A stretch of DNA of 64,000 nt. Source: Pictodentalium vernedei. Taxonomy: Eukaryota; Mollusca; Scaphopoda; Dentaliida; Dentaliidae. The first letter of the stretch is position 1. Each line of letters begins with the position of its first letter. The position numbers were made by a program, and so were the translations under genes. The notes under the pieces were generated by a model that was not told the DNA's origin, searched no databases, and worked only from the letters and a program-made list of their open reading frames with translations. Positions 33,501-46,788 of the stretch are shown here, in pieces. Location: the NCBI GenBank assembly GCA_031216915.1, contig CM062296.1, positions 458,008,681-458,072,680 on the forward strand. The letters run 5' to 3'.

Positions 33501-35346
33501 GAGAAGATAATTTCTTAGAGCGAATTTAGTCTCATGGTCTTATGTACTTTAATTTTAAGTACTGTGACGCATCGTCTATATGGAAAGGAATTTTGTGGTT
33601 GTTTGTACCTTTTAAAATTCTTTCCATACCTAGTATTTGTATCTCTGTCTTAACTAATGTTAAGTGGGAGTTATTCTGATGCAACGAAGCCTTGTGTCTT
33701 CATTTTTGCATTTGACTAGGTGGAAAACTTGCCATAGGTCGCTTTAGTCTTCCAACTCTAGTCTTTATGATAAGAATCAATTCTTGACTCTTTCAGTTGG
33801 GGTCTAATGTACCAACACCAGTAAAAAGAGTACGAGAGGTTGTCCTACACTCAGATCGTCTATAAGGACTCATAGCAAAGGTATATGTATACCTAAGTCT
33901 TTGATATTAAGCTTTCATTATTGTAGGATTAAACTACAAGAAAGCATCTATATTCGACTCTTTAAGTTGGGGTCTAATCGACCACAGCCAACAGAAGAGT
34001 AGGAGAGTTTGTCCTAGACTCATTTCGCTTATAAATACAGCCACTTGGATAGGGGTTTCTCGTCAGACTGAGTTACTGATCAGACTCCCCTGAGCCGGTG
34101 GTTCGAGGCTCTTATAGAACTCGGTCCAGCCGATTTTGACTGGAAGTGAATAATTAGGTTATTTATGATTATCTTTCAGTCGAAAAGCGAACGTTCGGCA
34201 ATTGTAGCGAGTGTAATTCTTTAGATCACTTGTTTTGTGAACTAGATAATGTCTCATGGGATTTATGATAGGATACATGTATCCCACTATTCATTTAGCT
34301 GGTTCATCTGTTGTTTCAATGAGCGAATTAACCAGCTGTTTGGCTCGCTTTTATCTATTATCTGACGCATTAACAGCGATAGTTTTATGCGCCGGATGGA
34401 GTTGTATGGAGCCGCTTGGAATATTATTTCGATGGGTCGCTTTCACACATCTCTACTCCAGTTATTAACTGGAGTGGTAGACGTTTTTCCCTCTTGACTT
34501 GTTTTGTTTTAGAGAATCTTTTAACATAAGGTCAAGTTTGGGCATATATTACGGTTTTCTCAATTATTTCGGACGTGAGGTCATATATTGCATTACAATC
34601 CTGAGTCCGAGGGTCTCTCTATGCAGGGATCTTGGGACCCTCGGTTATTCGAAATCACATATTCAATGATGTCTCATTGTTTACGATTACATCATCAATT
34701 TTTTTTTCCTTTCATGTATTTATAAATGCACATCAGAGTTTATCAGAAGAGAAGTAACGCTTCTTTTGTCATTATTTTTCAATAGAAGGGACGTTTATGT
34801 TCATTCTATTGTTAAATAAGTCAGTTAGCTATTCGTACTGCTTGGGTTATTTATCTTCCAATTAGCAGTCAATGCTTAAGATTTCAGCGCATAAGTAAGC
34901 GCTGGCTATATCTTGCACTTATTCTAACTGTTTGGCTATTACATGATCTTATGTGGGATCTCTTCAGGATAGTTAAGTTTTCGGCGCATGGGAATAATAG
35001 TTTCCATTTTTTGTGTCACTAGTATAAGGCTTTTGAGTGCATACATTGACGCTCAGCCATTTTCATGGGAATGAATGATAGGATACGTGTATCCTTCAAT
35101 TCATTTGTTTCTATTGATTTCATTGAGGTTATGGGGTCTGTTATTGAGCATTTGCCAGAAGCTTCCCCATGAGAGGGTTTTCTTCTTTAAGGGAAGATTT
35201 TATTCTGCACATCATTCTCCACTCTCAGTAGCATTACTGAGTATTTCTGACGTGAGAAGAGCTTTATGGTCACTATATTATTGCTGTCTGCACCAGCAAT
35301 GATTAAGTAATGTGGGTGAGGAGGTTTCGACATATATTTGAATTCC

Positions 35347-35377
<31 letters not shown>

Positions 35378-36300
35378 ACACTCACACTGTCGCGTATATA
35401 TATTTTAATACATACATACTCTGCGCCTGGTGTGTGTCGGATGGCGCCCTCATAGGCATATATGCAGTTCTGTTGCATTTGTTTCCGGTATTTTATTTCT
35501 GTTTTCTAATATACAGGCACTTATTTTATCATCATAATGGCTGCTATTTGAGCTCATATTTGAGGTTACGGCGTAGCCATTTAGTGGTTTTTAGATGATT
35601 AATAGCTGGATTTTTATGCACTCGCACAATGTGTGATTACGCTATCTCTTTGGTGGACCTTGTAATTATTATATATTTCGAGGGCGGTCTGTGTTGGAGC
35701 CAGTTAATCATACCTACCTCCATTTCTAGATCCTGGTCTCTATTTTGTCAGTTATTAAATCGCATATTCTCACGTGTTATAGTTGTAGATACCAAATAGT
35801 ACATATTGGATACTGTTTTTACCGGATTAATATTACAGAGGCCTCCTGTGAATGATCTTGAAGCATGTTTTCTTTGCAGAGACTGTTCATCGTATCCCGC
35901 TTTTGTATATATATGTTATATTTGATTTCTCACTGATTTCGTCGTACCTGCATACAACGTGTGCAGTGCACATTTTGTAGCGGATATGTTATTTACCAAA
36001 ATCATTGCTATAGCCTTGGCTTGTGAAGTGGCATTAAGCACCATTTATTATTCAGGAATTAATTTTTTGAGTGCCTGATTGATATTTATTTATATCGTTT
36101 CCAGGTCTGCTTATTGATTCCAGAGCAGACCTGGGGGGGGGGGGGGTCATTTTGTCCACTTCTCTGGCTTATGAGGTATGTAACTATTGAAGAAGCTGTC
36201 TTGTCCGTACTATGTTCGGCGATCAGCTGCAGTATTATTGTGTGGCGTAGGTTTATGGGAAATTTTCTCTCATTCTCAGTATGCCATAATAATTTTTAGT
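33501..36300 (+). pseudogene. scrambled RT/RNase H/MT/YR remains of DIRS-5
   Basis: Recognisable pieces are out of normal order. An MT-type piece GATAGGATACATGTATCC lies near 34266, an RNase H-type piece CAGGGATCTTGGGACC near 34627, and a YR piece with AATAGAAGGGACGTTTATG near 34781-34930. A second MT-type piece lies near 35069 (GATAGGATACGTGTATCC). No catalytic region survives whole. A run of C followed by (CA)n at 35345-35390 is a simple repeat. Confidence 0.6.
35345..35390. repeat. C-run and CA microsatellite
   Basis: About 19 C are followed by (CA)n with one CT interruption, inside DIRS-5. Confidence 0.9.
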
Positions 36301-36531
36301 GCCTAGTCCAGACTAGTCTCTAAAATTGTTTATTTGTTACATCCTAATTAACATGCTTTTATGCTTAAATTTAGGATTTATATAATTGGGATCCATATTA
36401 GGTTATGTCTCTTCTATTATGGTGTTAAGAGACATACATGTAAATTCTAATTTCTTCATCATGGATTGAAGGATTTGATCTATGCTGATCTACTATTTCG
36501 GAAGTTCTAGGCCCTTCGCCTTTTTACGATT

Positions 36532-36621
36532 CAGCTAAGTCTGGGTCATTGGTTACAGTATAAAAATATGAAAAAATTTATAGTAATTTATATATTTTTT
36601 ATATTTACCACTGACCCAGAC
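36532..36621 (+). repeat. ICR of DIRS-5
   Basis: Complementary to both ends, with ATATGAAAAAATTT in the middle. This matches the element's unusual right end TTTTTTCAT, whereas other copies have GTT and AAC at these places. Confidence 0.88.
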
Positions 36622-36699
36622 GGGAATGGCCCTCCCATGAGTGGGCAGTACTGGGTGCTCATACCTCCCCGCTGAATTATTATAATCTTTTTTCTACAA

Positions 36700-36929
36700 A
36701 GAATGATTTTATTTGCACCAGATTCGGTGACTTCCTGGCGTCTGCACATGCGCAGAGAGTAAAATGTATGGAGGGCCAGATAGGACTTCTAATTTTCGGT
36801 TTTGCATGCAAATTTTGGGGATTGGGGGCAAAATTTGTGTTTGGCCCTAGATATTTTTGGGTTAGCACCAGCTAAGTCTGGGTCATTGGTAAGTATAAAA
36901 AATATATAAATTACTATAAATTTTTTCAT
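36700..36929 (+). repeat. right inverted terminal repeat of DIRS-5
   Basis: Runs from AGAATGAT to TTTTTTCAT, with a diverged central palindrome TCTGCACATGCGCAGA (36741-36756). Confidence 0.85.
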
Positions 36930-37199
36930 TTTAATTCTTTGAACTCAGCATACTCCGTTATCATATTACAAAATTAAATAATATGAAACCTGTAATCCTG
37001 CATATTATCTTATTGGATAGACATTGTCATCCCTCACACAATGAACCCCACCCAGTTAAAAGTATGACATCAACACAGTCAAAGTTTGAATGCAGTGTTC
37101 TTTGCCTACCCTGGAAACCGAAAAATAAAGGTTTAGAATTGCTGGTCCAAGAAAACCAAGGAAAACAGTTCTCTTTTTGTGTTACTGGAAATATGGGCA
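36930..37199. other. no gene supported
   Basis: Intron-like DNA. A 73-codon open frame (36983-37204) has ordinary composition but no recognisable motif or convincing splice sites. Confidence 0.5.
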
Positions 37200-37457
37200 T
37201 TTAACCCTTTACCTAACTTAGCGGTCAAAAATGGCCAGGAAATTGACCAAAATGAGCTAGCCTACCACAGCCTGAAATATCTTATAAATGTCTTGATAAA
37301 CCATACAAATATGGATATCATTAGAACCAGCTCATCGAGCCAGTTTCTAATGATATCCATGTTTGTATGGTTTTATTGAAAAAATGTGAGAATTTTTTTT
37401 TAAAAATATGAAATTTAATTTATTTTTTAAAAAAGCTGTGTTTGGTAAAGGGTTAAA
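37200..37457. mobile_element. MITE-like element with TTTAACCC termini
   Basis: The ends are 14-bp inverted repeats, TTTAACCCTTTACC (37200-37213) and GGTAAAGGGTTAAA (37444-37457), which include TTAA. The middle is a hairpin at 37298-37373 with 29-bp arms (28 matching) and loop CAGCTCATCGAGCCAG. No coding capacity. Confidence 0.65.
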
Positions 37458-38406
37458 TCATTTGACATGGACATCAAGAGTTATAAAATAATGACATGAC
37501 TTCATTCCCCTAGATATAGTGTTAACTAGCCATAGATGCTGAATGTGACTTTAAATCTTTCTTTAACTCTTTTACCACCGCAAACCAATACTATCGGTTT
37601 CCCAATGAGAGCTGTGGTTTTATAAATGTACAAAAACTTCAAGTCAGAAAAAGAGGAATCTTTACAATGATAATATTACTATATTGGGAGAATAAGTGAT
37701 TTCATATGGTGATATCATACAGACGAATAGTTATTTATATCAAAGTATAGAGGAGGATGCAATCGACCTTATAAGCACATAATGCTAGAAAATTCAAAAT
37801 TTTCGAGCGATAATCATGCTGAAAGTTACAATGTCATTTATTAATCATGATTGAATTCATCTGAATCTGTGATAGCCGAGGGCCTTCCCAATCATCCAAT
37901 GAGTACAGTTCTGACTGAAATGAATGTCCCAACAGGTGACAAGTTAAGGTGCAACTGCAGGTGTGTGAAATGTTTGTATGACATTATAACCAAATGCACA
38001 ATTGGATGACAACTGCTGGACATTTCATCACTGGAAACATTGCATGCAGGCACTGGATGGATTGGTTTCTTGTAATATACTACAATATACTGATATATAG
38101 CCATTATATTGAAATATATTCTGTGGAGAATGATTTATGCCTATATGTATTCAGCAGTAGGACTGTTGAACAACTTAAATTAGTTGAATGCTTGAAAAGG
38201 AACTTTGAAAATTACAAATAACATTAATATTTACTGCTGAAAAGAAGTGTGGAGTTTTGGCCACATTTGTCATTTTTTGAAGGGTTTTCTCCTGCTGTTG
38301 GGCTTTTGTCCATAATACTATTGCCTGTACCCAATTAAAACTTCTTGGCTAGCATGTTTCTGAAGAAAACTGACACAAAAATATATTGCGAAATTCTCAT
38401 TTTATT
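37458..38406. other. no gene seen
   Basis: AT-rich intron-like DNA with short unconvincing open frames on both strands. Confidence 0.5.
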
Positions 38407-40979
38407 AGCTTAACTTGACAAAGTCAAGATAAGCTATTGCCATCACGCGTGCGGAAGTCTGTTAGTCTGTTCACATTTTCCTTTAGCACGGGCTACACCC
38501 CGCAGTTCTTGTCTGATCATCACGAAATTTCATATGCAGGTTTGGGGTCATGTCTAGATGAGAACGTCCCCTTTTGGTCGCGATCGGTCAACCGGTATGG
38601 ATGCCCGAGCCCAAAACCCGAAAACCATTAGCACAGTCTACAGGTCGTATTTATGAAGGGATTTCATTGTAACTTGGTAGGATGCCTCTGCATAATGCCT
38701 AGATGAGAACGTCCCATTTTGGGCATGATCTGTCAACCGTGATGGCTGCCCAAGCCCGAAACCCAAAAACTTTTAGCACAGTCTGCAAGTCATGTTTAAT
38801 ATGGAGGGATTTCATTGTAACTTGGTAGGATGACTCCTTATGACTCTAGATGAGAATTTCCCCATTTGGGCGTGATCTGCCAGCCGTGGCGACTGCCTGA
38901 GCCCAAAACCCGAAAACCTTTAGCACAGTCTACAGGTCATATTTATTGAGAAATTTCATTGTAACTTGGTGGGTTGACTTCATATAATGTCTAGATGAGG
39001 AAGAAAGTCCCCTTTTGGATGTGATTGGGCAATTGTGACGGCTACAGTGGCCCGAAAACCTTTAGCACAGTTTACAGGTCACATTTATGAAGGGATTTCA
39101 TTGTAACTTGGTAGGATGACTCCAAATGATGTCTAGATGAGAACGTTCCATTTTGATAGCGATCATTCAGCCTTGATGGGTGCCTGAGCCCAAAAAACCT
39201 TTAGCATAGGCAAAAGGTCATATTTATGGCAGGATTTCATTATAACCTGTTAGGTTGACTCCATATAATGCCTAGATGATGGCATCCCCTTTTGGTCGTG
39301 ATTGGTCAACTGTGATGGCTACAGGTGCCCAAAGCCCAAAAACCTTGAGGACAGTCTACAGGTCATCTTTATGAAGGGATTTCATTGTAACTTCGTAGAA
39401 TCACTTCAGATGATGCCCAGATGAGATTGTCCCCTTTGGTTGCGATCATTCAACCATGATGGCTGCCCGAGCCTGAAGCCCGAAAACCTTTAGAACAGTC
39501 TACAGGTCATATTTATGAAGGGATTTCATTGTAGCTTGGTAGGATGACTCCAAATAATGTCTAGATGAGAACATCCCCTTTTTGTCACGATCATTCAGCC
39601 TTTATGGCTGCCTGAGCCCAAAGACCTTTATCATAGTCTATAGGTCGTATTTATGGAAGGATTTCATTGTAACTGGTTAGGTTGACTCCATATAATGCCT
39701 AGATGATGACGTCCCCTTTTGGTCATGATTGGTCAACTGCGATGGCTACAGGGTCCCGAAGCCTGAAAATCTTGAGCACAGTCTACAGGTCATATTTATG
39801 AAGGAATTTCATTGTAACGTCGTAGGATCACTCCAGATGATGCCCAGTTGAGAATGTCCCCTTTTGGTTGCGATCATTTAGCCATTATGGCTGCCCGAGC
39901 CCGAAGCCTGAATACCTTTAGCACAGTCTACAGGGAATATTTATGAAGGGATTTCATTGTAACTTGGTAGGTTTGACCTCATATAATGTCTAGATGAGAA
40001 GGTCCCCTTTTGGACACGATTGGGCAACTGTGACAGCTATAGGGGCCCAAAGCCCGAAAACCTTTAGAACAGTCTACAGGTCATAATTATGAAGGGATTT
40101 CATTGTAGATTGGTAGGATGACTCCAAATAATGTCTAGATGAGAACGCCCCCTTTTGGTCGCGATCATTCAGCCTTGATGGCTGCCTGAGCCCAAAAACC
40201 TGTAGCATAGTCAAAAGGTCGTATTTATGAAAGGATTTCATTGTAACTTGTTAAGTTGACTCCATATAATGCCTAGATGATGACATCCCCTTTTGGTCGT
40301 GATTGGTCAACTGTGATGGCTACAGGTGCCCGAAGCCCGAAAATCTTGAGCACAGTCTACAGGTCATATTTATGAAGGCATTTCATTGTAACTTCGAAGG
40401 ATCACTCCAGATGAGGTCCAGATGAGAATGTCCCCTTTTGGTTGCGATCATTCAACCATGATGGCTGCCCGAGCCCAAAGCCCAAAAATCTTTAGCACAG
40501 TCAACAGGTCATATTTATGAAGGGATTTCATTGTAACTTGGTAGGTTGACTTCATATAATGTCTAGATGAGAATGTCCCCTTTGGATGCAATTGGGAAAC
40601 TGATGGCTCCAGGGTCCCGAAGCCCGAAAACCTTTAGCACAGTCTACAGGCCATATTTATGAAGGGATTTCAATGTAACTTGATAGGATGACTCATTTTG
40701 GAATAATTTCACTGTAACTTGGTAACTTTCGTTGATATACGTTAACTGTTAGGGCCACATACATTAACTGGTCATATTAACCCACCCCTCAGCTCTTTAG
40801 TACAGTGTACACCTCATATTATTTTTATCAAAAACATAGCATACATGGAACAGAAATGAACATATTCCCAATTATCACAATTCTTGTCTTATTTCATAAT
40901 CCTTTCATAAACATTGAACATTATCCTTTTCGTCAAACACAACACACAAGTTAAGCTACAGTGTCTTAACACTTTCATT
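38407..40979. repeat. array-bearing mobile-like element, copy 2 (expanded)
   Basis: It has the same left hairpin (AGCTTAACTTGACAAAGTC) and right tail (TTAAGCTACAGTGTCTTAAC) as 6128-7410, but carries about 14 units of 143-145 bp. Units alternate between a GATCATTCAGCC type and a GATTGGTCAACTG type, giving a higher-order period of about 289 bp. Single units have small deletions. The difference in length between copies comes from array copy number. Confidence 0.8.
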
Positions 40980-41127
40980 CTAATACTCATCTTGGAAGTT
41001 ATAAGTTGCTTGGCAGTCCTGCATTCAGTTATGCCCCACAAAGTAAATCTTCTGTTTTTCAGGCCATTTTTTTTTTGTAAAATTGCATGTGAGCAAGCAT
41101 TTTTTTAATCATTTTCATGCCCCCGAC

Positions 41128-41393
41128 TTGAAAAGTCAAAGGGGTATTTAGTGGAAACATCCGTCCATCTGTCGGCACCAACATTTTCACTTGTATCTCA
41201 GCCACTGCTACTCCGATTTGAATGATATTTGGTGTTGTGATAGAGCATCACGGGGGAATGATACATGTAGTGCGTGAGTTTCTTCCACACATTTTGTCCA
41301 AAGTTATGGCCCATTTTCACGCTTTCGATTTAGAAAACTATTGGTGGGTTGGGAGCATGGGCACATGCTTTGCATTGCCCCTCTTGTTTTTTT
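41128..41393. repeat. dispersed mollusc-type repeat
   Basis: Starts with the hairpin CCCCCGACTTGAAAAGTC and AAAGGGG, contains the phrase CCACTGCTACTCCGATTTGA and ends ATTGCCCCTCTTG. A related end fragment occurs near 16010-16045 (CGTTACCCCTCTTG). The family name is unknown to me. Confidence 0.5.
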
Positions 41394-41605
41394 TTTATTT
41401 TTGTCATTATTTCTTTGCCATCATCAGTTTATGTTCTTGGTTTGTTTTATGCTTTAGGCCTCATAATCTACAGAATAGCTTTGGTGGTGGTGTATTTCAT
41501 ACCTTGAGTGCAAGAAGGCTAAAGCATTGCAAAGCCACGTTGCACTCAAAGGACAATTTATCAGTTTTATTAACTTGGATAAAATATCAGACATTTAATT
41601 TTAAT

Positions 41606-41810
41606 ATTTTTTTTACAACAACCAATGGCCCAGACTAGCTGGTGATAACTCAAAAATTAATCCAGGGCCAAACACAAATCTTGCCCCCCAATCCCCAACA
41701 TTTGCATGCAAAACCGAAAATTCGATGTCCTATCTGGTCCTCCATACGTTTTGGATCTGTGCATGCGCAGTATCCAGGGAGGCACCGAAATTGGTGCCAG
41801 CCATCATTCT
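41606..41810 (+). repeat. left inverted terminal repeat of DIRS-6
   Basis: Diverged LITR with CTGTGCATGCGCAG at 41757-41770 and TTGGTGCCAG in place of TTGGCGCCAA. Confidence 0.85.
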
Positions 41811-42255
41811 TTGTTTGGCTCTGAAGTCAGCAACAATGAACTGACATCTGTGCTTTTAAATCTCATTTTTGAGGATGCCAGACACAAATCAATGGTAAAA
41901 TTGGTGGATCCAAGGACATAATTGGATGATGGAAGTGAACAACGGTGGTTAGGAACGTTCAGGGCTGTAACTTTATAATTTTTATCAAAATTATTTCATG
42001 TTTCCCAATTTCGGGACATGTGCCTGACGTCATCATTCTTGCTAATGATTCTTCCACTGTTTGTTAAGTGTTCCTTCCCTATCCTTTCTTGAAGCTGTCC
42101 TGTTGAACTCCCAAGCTTTTTGGCTTATTTTTATTGAAATTTTTTATTAAATTTCTTGGGAGTTTGACATGTATTACAGAATGTTAATTCCGTATATCCC
42201 TATGGTTACGTCCTCACCCTAGGGGTGTTTAGGCGTTTGGGTCATGGTTCTTCTG

Positions 42256-42293
42256 TCTGATGTATCGTTTTTTCTTCATTTGAATACATCGGG
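42256..42293 (+). other. conserved 5' leader hairpin, DIRS-6
   Basis: TCTGATGTAT pairs with ATACATCGGG, using G-U wobbles at two positions. The loop differs completely from DIRS-7. Confidence 0.55.
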
Positions 42294-42688
42294 TAGCTTT
42301 AAAATCCCTTACTAACTTCGTGCCTTTTTTATTCAGTGCCTGGGGTCTTGTTTCTGTTTTTTTCCTTTGGCGTTGTTTACATTGGCTACGTCCTATAAAT
42401 ATATGTAGTCCCTACTTTTATTGCTGTAGGATTGTTGTAAGATACATGTTATAATATTCCGGTAGTGTAGCAATTATTTTTGGAATTTTGTCCACCCTTA
42501 GGCTCTATCAGGATACCTTTGGGTTCGTCTTGTTCCCTTTGGAACTTGGGCTTTTGTCAAAAAATTTTCGAAAAATATTTTTTGAAATTAATTTTTCGAT
42601 TTGTATTTTGAACGTTGATTATTATGTATCTTTATCATATATTTATTGTGGAGTTGGTGGGAGTACTATTGACTTTGCTTGATTAATT

Positions 42689-44812
42689 ATGAAAGCTTAT
42701 TGCTCAAAATGCAAGGCGAGGAAGTCTTCCTCAGATTTACATGCTTGTTGCCTTGCTTGTAGTCGATGTACTCCCGCTAATTCTTGTCCTACATGTGTTG
42801 ATTGGGATGACAAACATTGGACACGGGTGTCACGGTGTGTCGTTAGTGGTGAGAGGCCAATGCCAGTCCTCTCGCCGCAAAGTCAATCAAGTTTCTTAGT
42901 TTCTTTTTCAGAGGAACAAGAACATGGTGATGGTTATGTGACACCTATGAAAAGTGTGCTACCGTCGTCGCGCTCTGATGAGCAAACAGAGCTAGCTGCC
43001 AAGGTGCTCATGAATATTAGGCAGGGGATAAAGCCACTATCCGGTGGTTTTAGTCCCTTGTCTGCAGCTAGCTCGACCAATGAAGCGGCTACTCTGTCCG
43101 TGGGTACCATGACATCCGGTATGTCCGTTGCGGTCGAAAGAAGTGGATTGGGTAGAGCGAGCACCTTAAAATCTAAACATGCTCACCCACTGACGACGGA
43201 ACAGGGGAAGAAGCCAGCAAGTGTTGTGGGAAGCTCGGCAAGGTCTGAAAGGACCGCGAGCGAGAGAGGTCCCTCTCTATCCCAGCAACATCTGGGGCCA
43301 GATGTTGTGGTAAAAAACTTGCGTGAGTCGGAGCATACGTCCAGTTGCCGTCCGGGATGCTCCATATAGATCGCAGCCGGCCTCGGCTACAGTTACGGCT
43401 TCTTCCACTTCAACTACTAAGCACACACGACCACATCCTAGCTACCCGACTTTGGATACCCAGCCTGCTATGCAAAGAAGGGACCACTCTTCGCCGGTGA
43501 AGGCGGACCATCCGGTATGCTAGGGAGACGAAGCCTCGGTCATTGACAAAAGAGCCATCTCCGACACACCGTCCCAGGAGCAACAAGTGGCAAAGAAACA
43601 GAAGACCGCTGCTCCTCAGGCCTCAGTGATGGACTTGCTGTCGCAGATTGCGCAGCTGATTGTAGCAAGTGCAAGAGCAGCCTCCTGCAGACTCGGAACC
43701 TGAGCTGTCGGACAGTGCAGAGTCGGTCCAGTCGTCTGTTCATGCAGATGCAAGGGACTGAGATTCACAACTTATTCTATCGGATGGTGAAAGGGATATG
43801 GAAGAAGATTACCCTTCCCTTTCGGAACAACACATGGTTGCGATGGATTTAATCCATCAATACTACCCTGAATTTGTTCCGTCGAATCAGAATGCTGCAA
43901 CGACAAGAAAGAAACCACTGGCGTCGTTGGATGCAGACTTTATCCGGACAAAGCAGGAGGTCCTTTCTTTTCTGATTCAGTCTAGGCAGGTGCCGCAGGT
44001 CTTCGGCCATATAGACACGACCGTATTTAATCTCTTGTGTACGAGGAAGAAGACGGTTTCTTAACTTCATCTTCCATAAATATACCGTTTCTTGGACCAC
44101 GTTCATTTAAAACAGTCGGGGAAGATGTTCAGAGAGGTCCTCTGCATTTGGATGATCTAGAGGTATCCTTACCTGGATCATTCACAATTTGCTCAGACAC
44201 AATTGAGACGGCAATTTCTTCAAATAAAGCAAATTTGGACGCTATGTCTTACGCAGATCACCTTACCAGAGCTATGGCACGACGTCTCAACGAGAAGGAA
44301 TTTGAGGATGTTCGTACCTCTCTTAGAGTTCTTTCCAGGGCAATTATGTATACCACGTATAACTCCGCCTTAACAGTGGCTAATTTGGAGTTAATCAGAC
44401 ATGATGGTGCCCTTGCGTCGTCATTACTGATAGATGACAAGGTGAAAAACTCTCTCCAAGTCGCTCTGGTCTCTGGACATACTATATTCGACGACAAGCT
44501 TTCATTAGTCTATGACCAGCTACTAAGAAAGCGTCTGATGCTTTGCTTTTAAAGTCGACATCTCATCGACCCGCTGCAGCAGAAAAGAGTAAAGGAGGAC
44601 GTCCCAGACAGAAATTGTCAAAACGGGTCTCCTCACAAGGGTATAGGAAACCCTCTTATTCTTACTCTGGAGGTCATCAGTATAGCGACTCGGGAAAGGG
44701 GCATAGGTCTGATCGGGACTATCGGTCAGATGCCCCTAAGCTGATGGGACGAGGTTCTTTGCGGGGAGGACGTGGTTTCTCCTCCCGTAAGCCTTGCAGG
44801 TCATACAGGTGA
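42689..44812 (+). pseudogene. gag of DIRS-6, frameshifted
   Basis: Starts MKAYCSKCKARKSSSDLHAC, with C-x2-C pairs as in other Gag proteins. The frame is open to 43369 and then shifts. Later parts are 43798-44064 (SLSEQHMVAMDLIH), 44037-44552 (SYADHLTRAMARRL) and 44543-44812, ending in the basic tail RGGRGFSSRKPCR. At least three frameshifts. The gag stop and following sequence (AGG TGA TGG) match the young copies. Confidence 0.82.
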
Positions 44813-44827
44813 TGGTCAGGACCTCTA

Positions 44828-46788
44828 TTGCTTACCAGTTGGCAGACGGTTATCATGCTTTGCGAAAAACTAGATAACAATCACAGAAGACCAGTGGGTG
44901 AGAAGTGTAGTCTCGGACGGCCTACGGCTATCATTCCGAGTGAAACCCTCACTAACGAAGTGTCCACGTTGGACAAATCTTACGTCAGATCCTTGCAAAA
45001 GAGAGTCTCTCCTAGCGGAGGTACTGGCTCTCTTATCAAAGGAAGCAATAGAGGTCGTCGAGAATCAAAATTCTCAAGGTTTCTACAGTCACCTGTTTCT
45101 CGTACCGAAGCCAGACGGCTCGTTCCGACCAGTAATAGACTTGAGCTGGATAAACAAGCTTATCGTGCCTCCAAAATTCTATATGGAGACCATTCGGTCG
45201 GTAAGGGCGAGCGTTCAAGTGAACGACTATGCAGCAAGCATAGATCTAAAGGATGCGTACTTTCATGTCCTGGTACTTCGGGCAGTCAGAAAGTACCTGC
45301 TGTTCACCGTACAAGACTAGGTGTATCAGTTCCGAGCAATGTGCTCTAGTATGAACCTGGCTCCCTGGGCATTCACTCGAATAATGAACTCGGTAATGTC
45401 ATACTTCCGAGCTCATTCGTCTGCGGTAACGTTGGCTTACTTGGACGACATTCTACAGAGATACGGCAACAGAATTATTCTTCAGTACGATGTTCAGAGT
45501 CTGCTTCTATTACTCCGACGTCTTGGTTTCATCGTAAACGAGAAAGAGTCGGATCTAGCTCCATCCAAGTCATTCATTCACTTGGGAATGAGCTTCAAGA
45601 CTCACAACAATTTGTTTTGTCTGCCGTTACCCAGAGCGAAATTAGTCATTTGTTATGCTCACTTTTGTCTACACTCAGACGCATTAACAGCGAGGGGAAT
45701 TCATGCAACTGATGAGGCTGCGGGTCTTATCCCGATGGGCTGTCTGTGCATGCGCCCTCTCCAGATATTCTTTACTCAGAACTGGAGTGTGAAGACGCAT
45801 TCGCTCGAAACCAGTATTGTTTTAACGGACCTGGCAAAACAAAAGGTTCAGATTTGGGCAGATATTCAGTGGTTAACTCAGGGAGTTCCTCTGCAACTGC
45901 CGGATCCAGCTTTCACGATTATGAGGGATACGAGTCAGATGGGTTAGGGCACGACCCTAAGCCCCGCAAACTTGAAGTGTCAGGGTCTTTGGGACACTCG
46001 GTTCCTAGAGAAACACATAAACATCAGAGATGATGTCAATATGGCTAGCCCTACAACATTGGATTCACATATTAGTGGACGCTCATGTTCAGATTTTGTC
46101 GGACAACTCGACAGTAGTAGCATACATCATCAACCAGGGCAGCACTCATTCGATTCCATTATGCGAACTAACGGAGAAGATTCTTCTATATGTCATGAAT
46201 CATCATGTTCAGCTTTCTGTCCATCATATACCAGGTCATCTGAACATTATAGCAGACTCGCTCTCTCGGAAAGGTCGCCTGTTGCCATTGGAATGGACGC
46301 TCAACAAGCGAGTATTCAGGCAGATTTGCTACCAGTGGGATCGCCCCATGATAGATCTGTTTGCGACGCACCTGAACAATCAGTTACCGATGTTCGTGTC
46401 ACCATGTCCACACCATCAAGTGTATGCTGTAGACGCTTTGTCGATCTCATGGGACAGAATGATAGGATATGCATATCCTCCAACTCCATTGATTCAGCAG
46501 ATAATGTTAAAGATCAAACAATCTCATTGCAAGATTCTACTAGTAGCACCTCTGTCATCACAGAAACCTTGGATCAATTTTCTCAGGTGTCTTTTATGGG
46601 ACGTTCCCCGGAAGCTTCCTCCACGAGAGGACCTTCTTTATCAGGGGAAGTCACACGCACTGCATCACAACCCGGAAGGTCTCAACCTTCACGTATTTCC
46701 GTTGTGCGGTCCTTCTTGCACGGAAAACAGTTTACAGGATGAGCAGTGGATGCAATTTCTAACTGCAGGAGGTCCTCCTCTTCGTTGA
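44828..46788 (+). pseudogene. RT-RNase H-MT gene of DIRS-6, broken
   Basis: RT motifs PKPDGSFRPVIDLSW, SIDLKDAYFHV and YLDDIL are present. A TAG at 45318-45320 splits the RT between motifs A and B. A further stop at 45945 falls in the RNase H Asp region (MRDTSQMG, with Arg replacing the catalytic Asp). The frame shifts before 46030, after which SIWLALQHW, SDNSTVVAYI and HIPGHLNIIADSLSR can be read. The MT-like part contains PMIDLFATHLNN and IGYAYPP. Confidence 0.83.

Larger units (their letters stand above)
29933..36929 (+). mobile_element. DIRS-5: 5'-truncated, heavily rearranged DIRS element
   Basis: Begins in mid-leader right after the G-tract of DIRS-3. CCACTGTTTATTTAGT matches the leader of DIRS-6 near 42055, about 430 bp from that element's start. 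The gag, RT and YR regions are strongly decayed and shuffled. The ICR and RITR are clear. A SINE sits in the leader. The 5' part resembles DIRS-6 more than the others. Confidence 0.85.

Noticed and set aside
36983..37204. 73-codon frame as a host exon
   Set aside because: Ordinary composition but no recognised motif, and it runs into the MITE-like element at 37200.
38407..40979. CRISPR-like repeat array
   Set aside because: Units are directly adjacent, 143-145 bp long, with no spacer structure; this is a tandem repeat in a eukaryotic genome.
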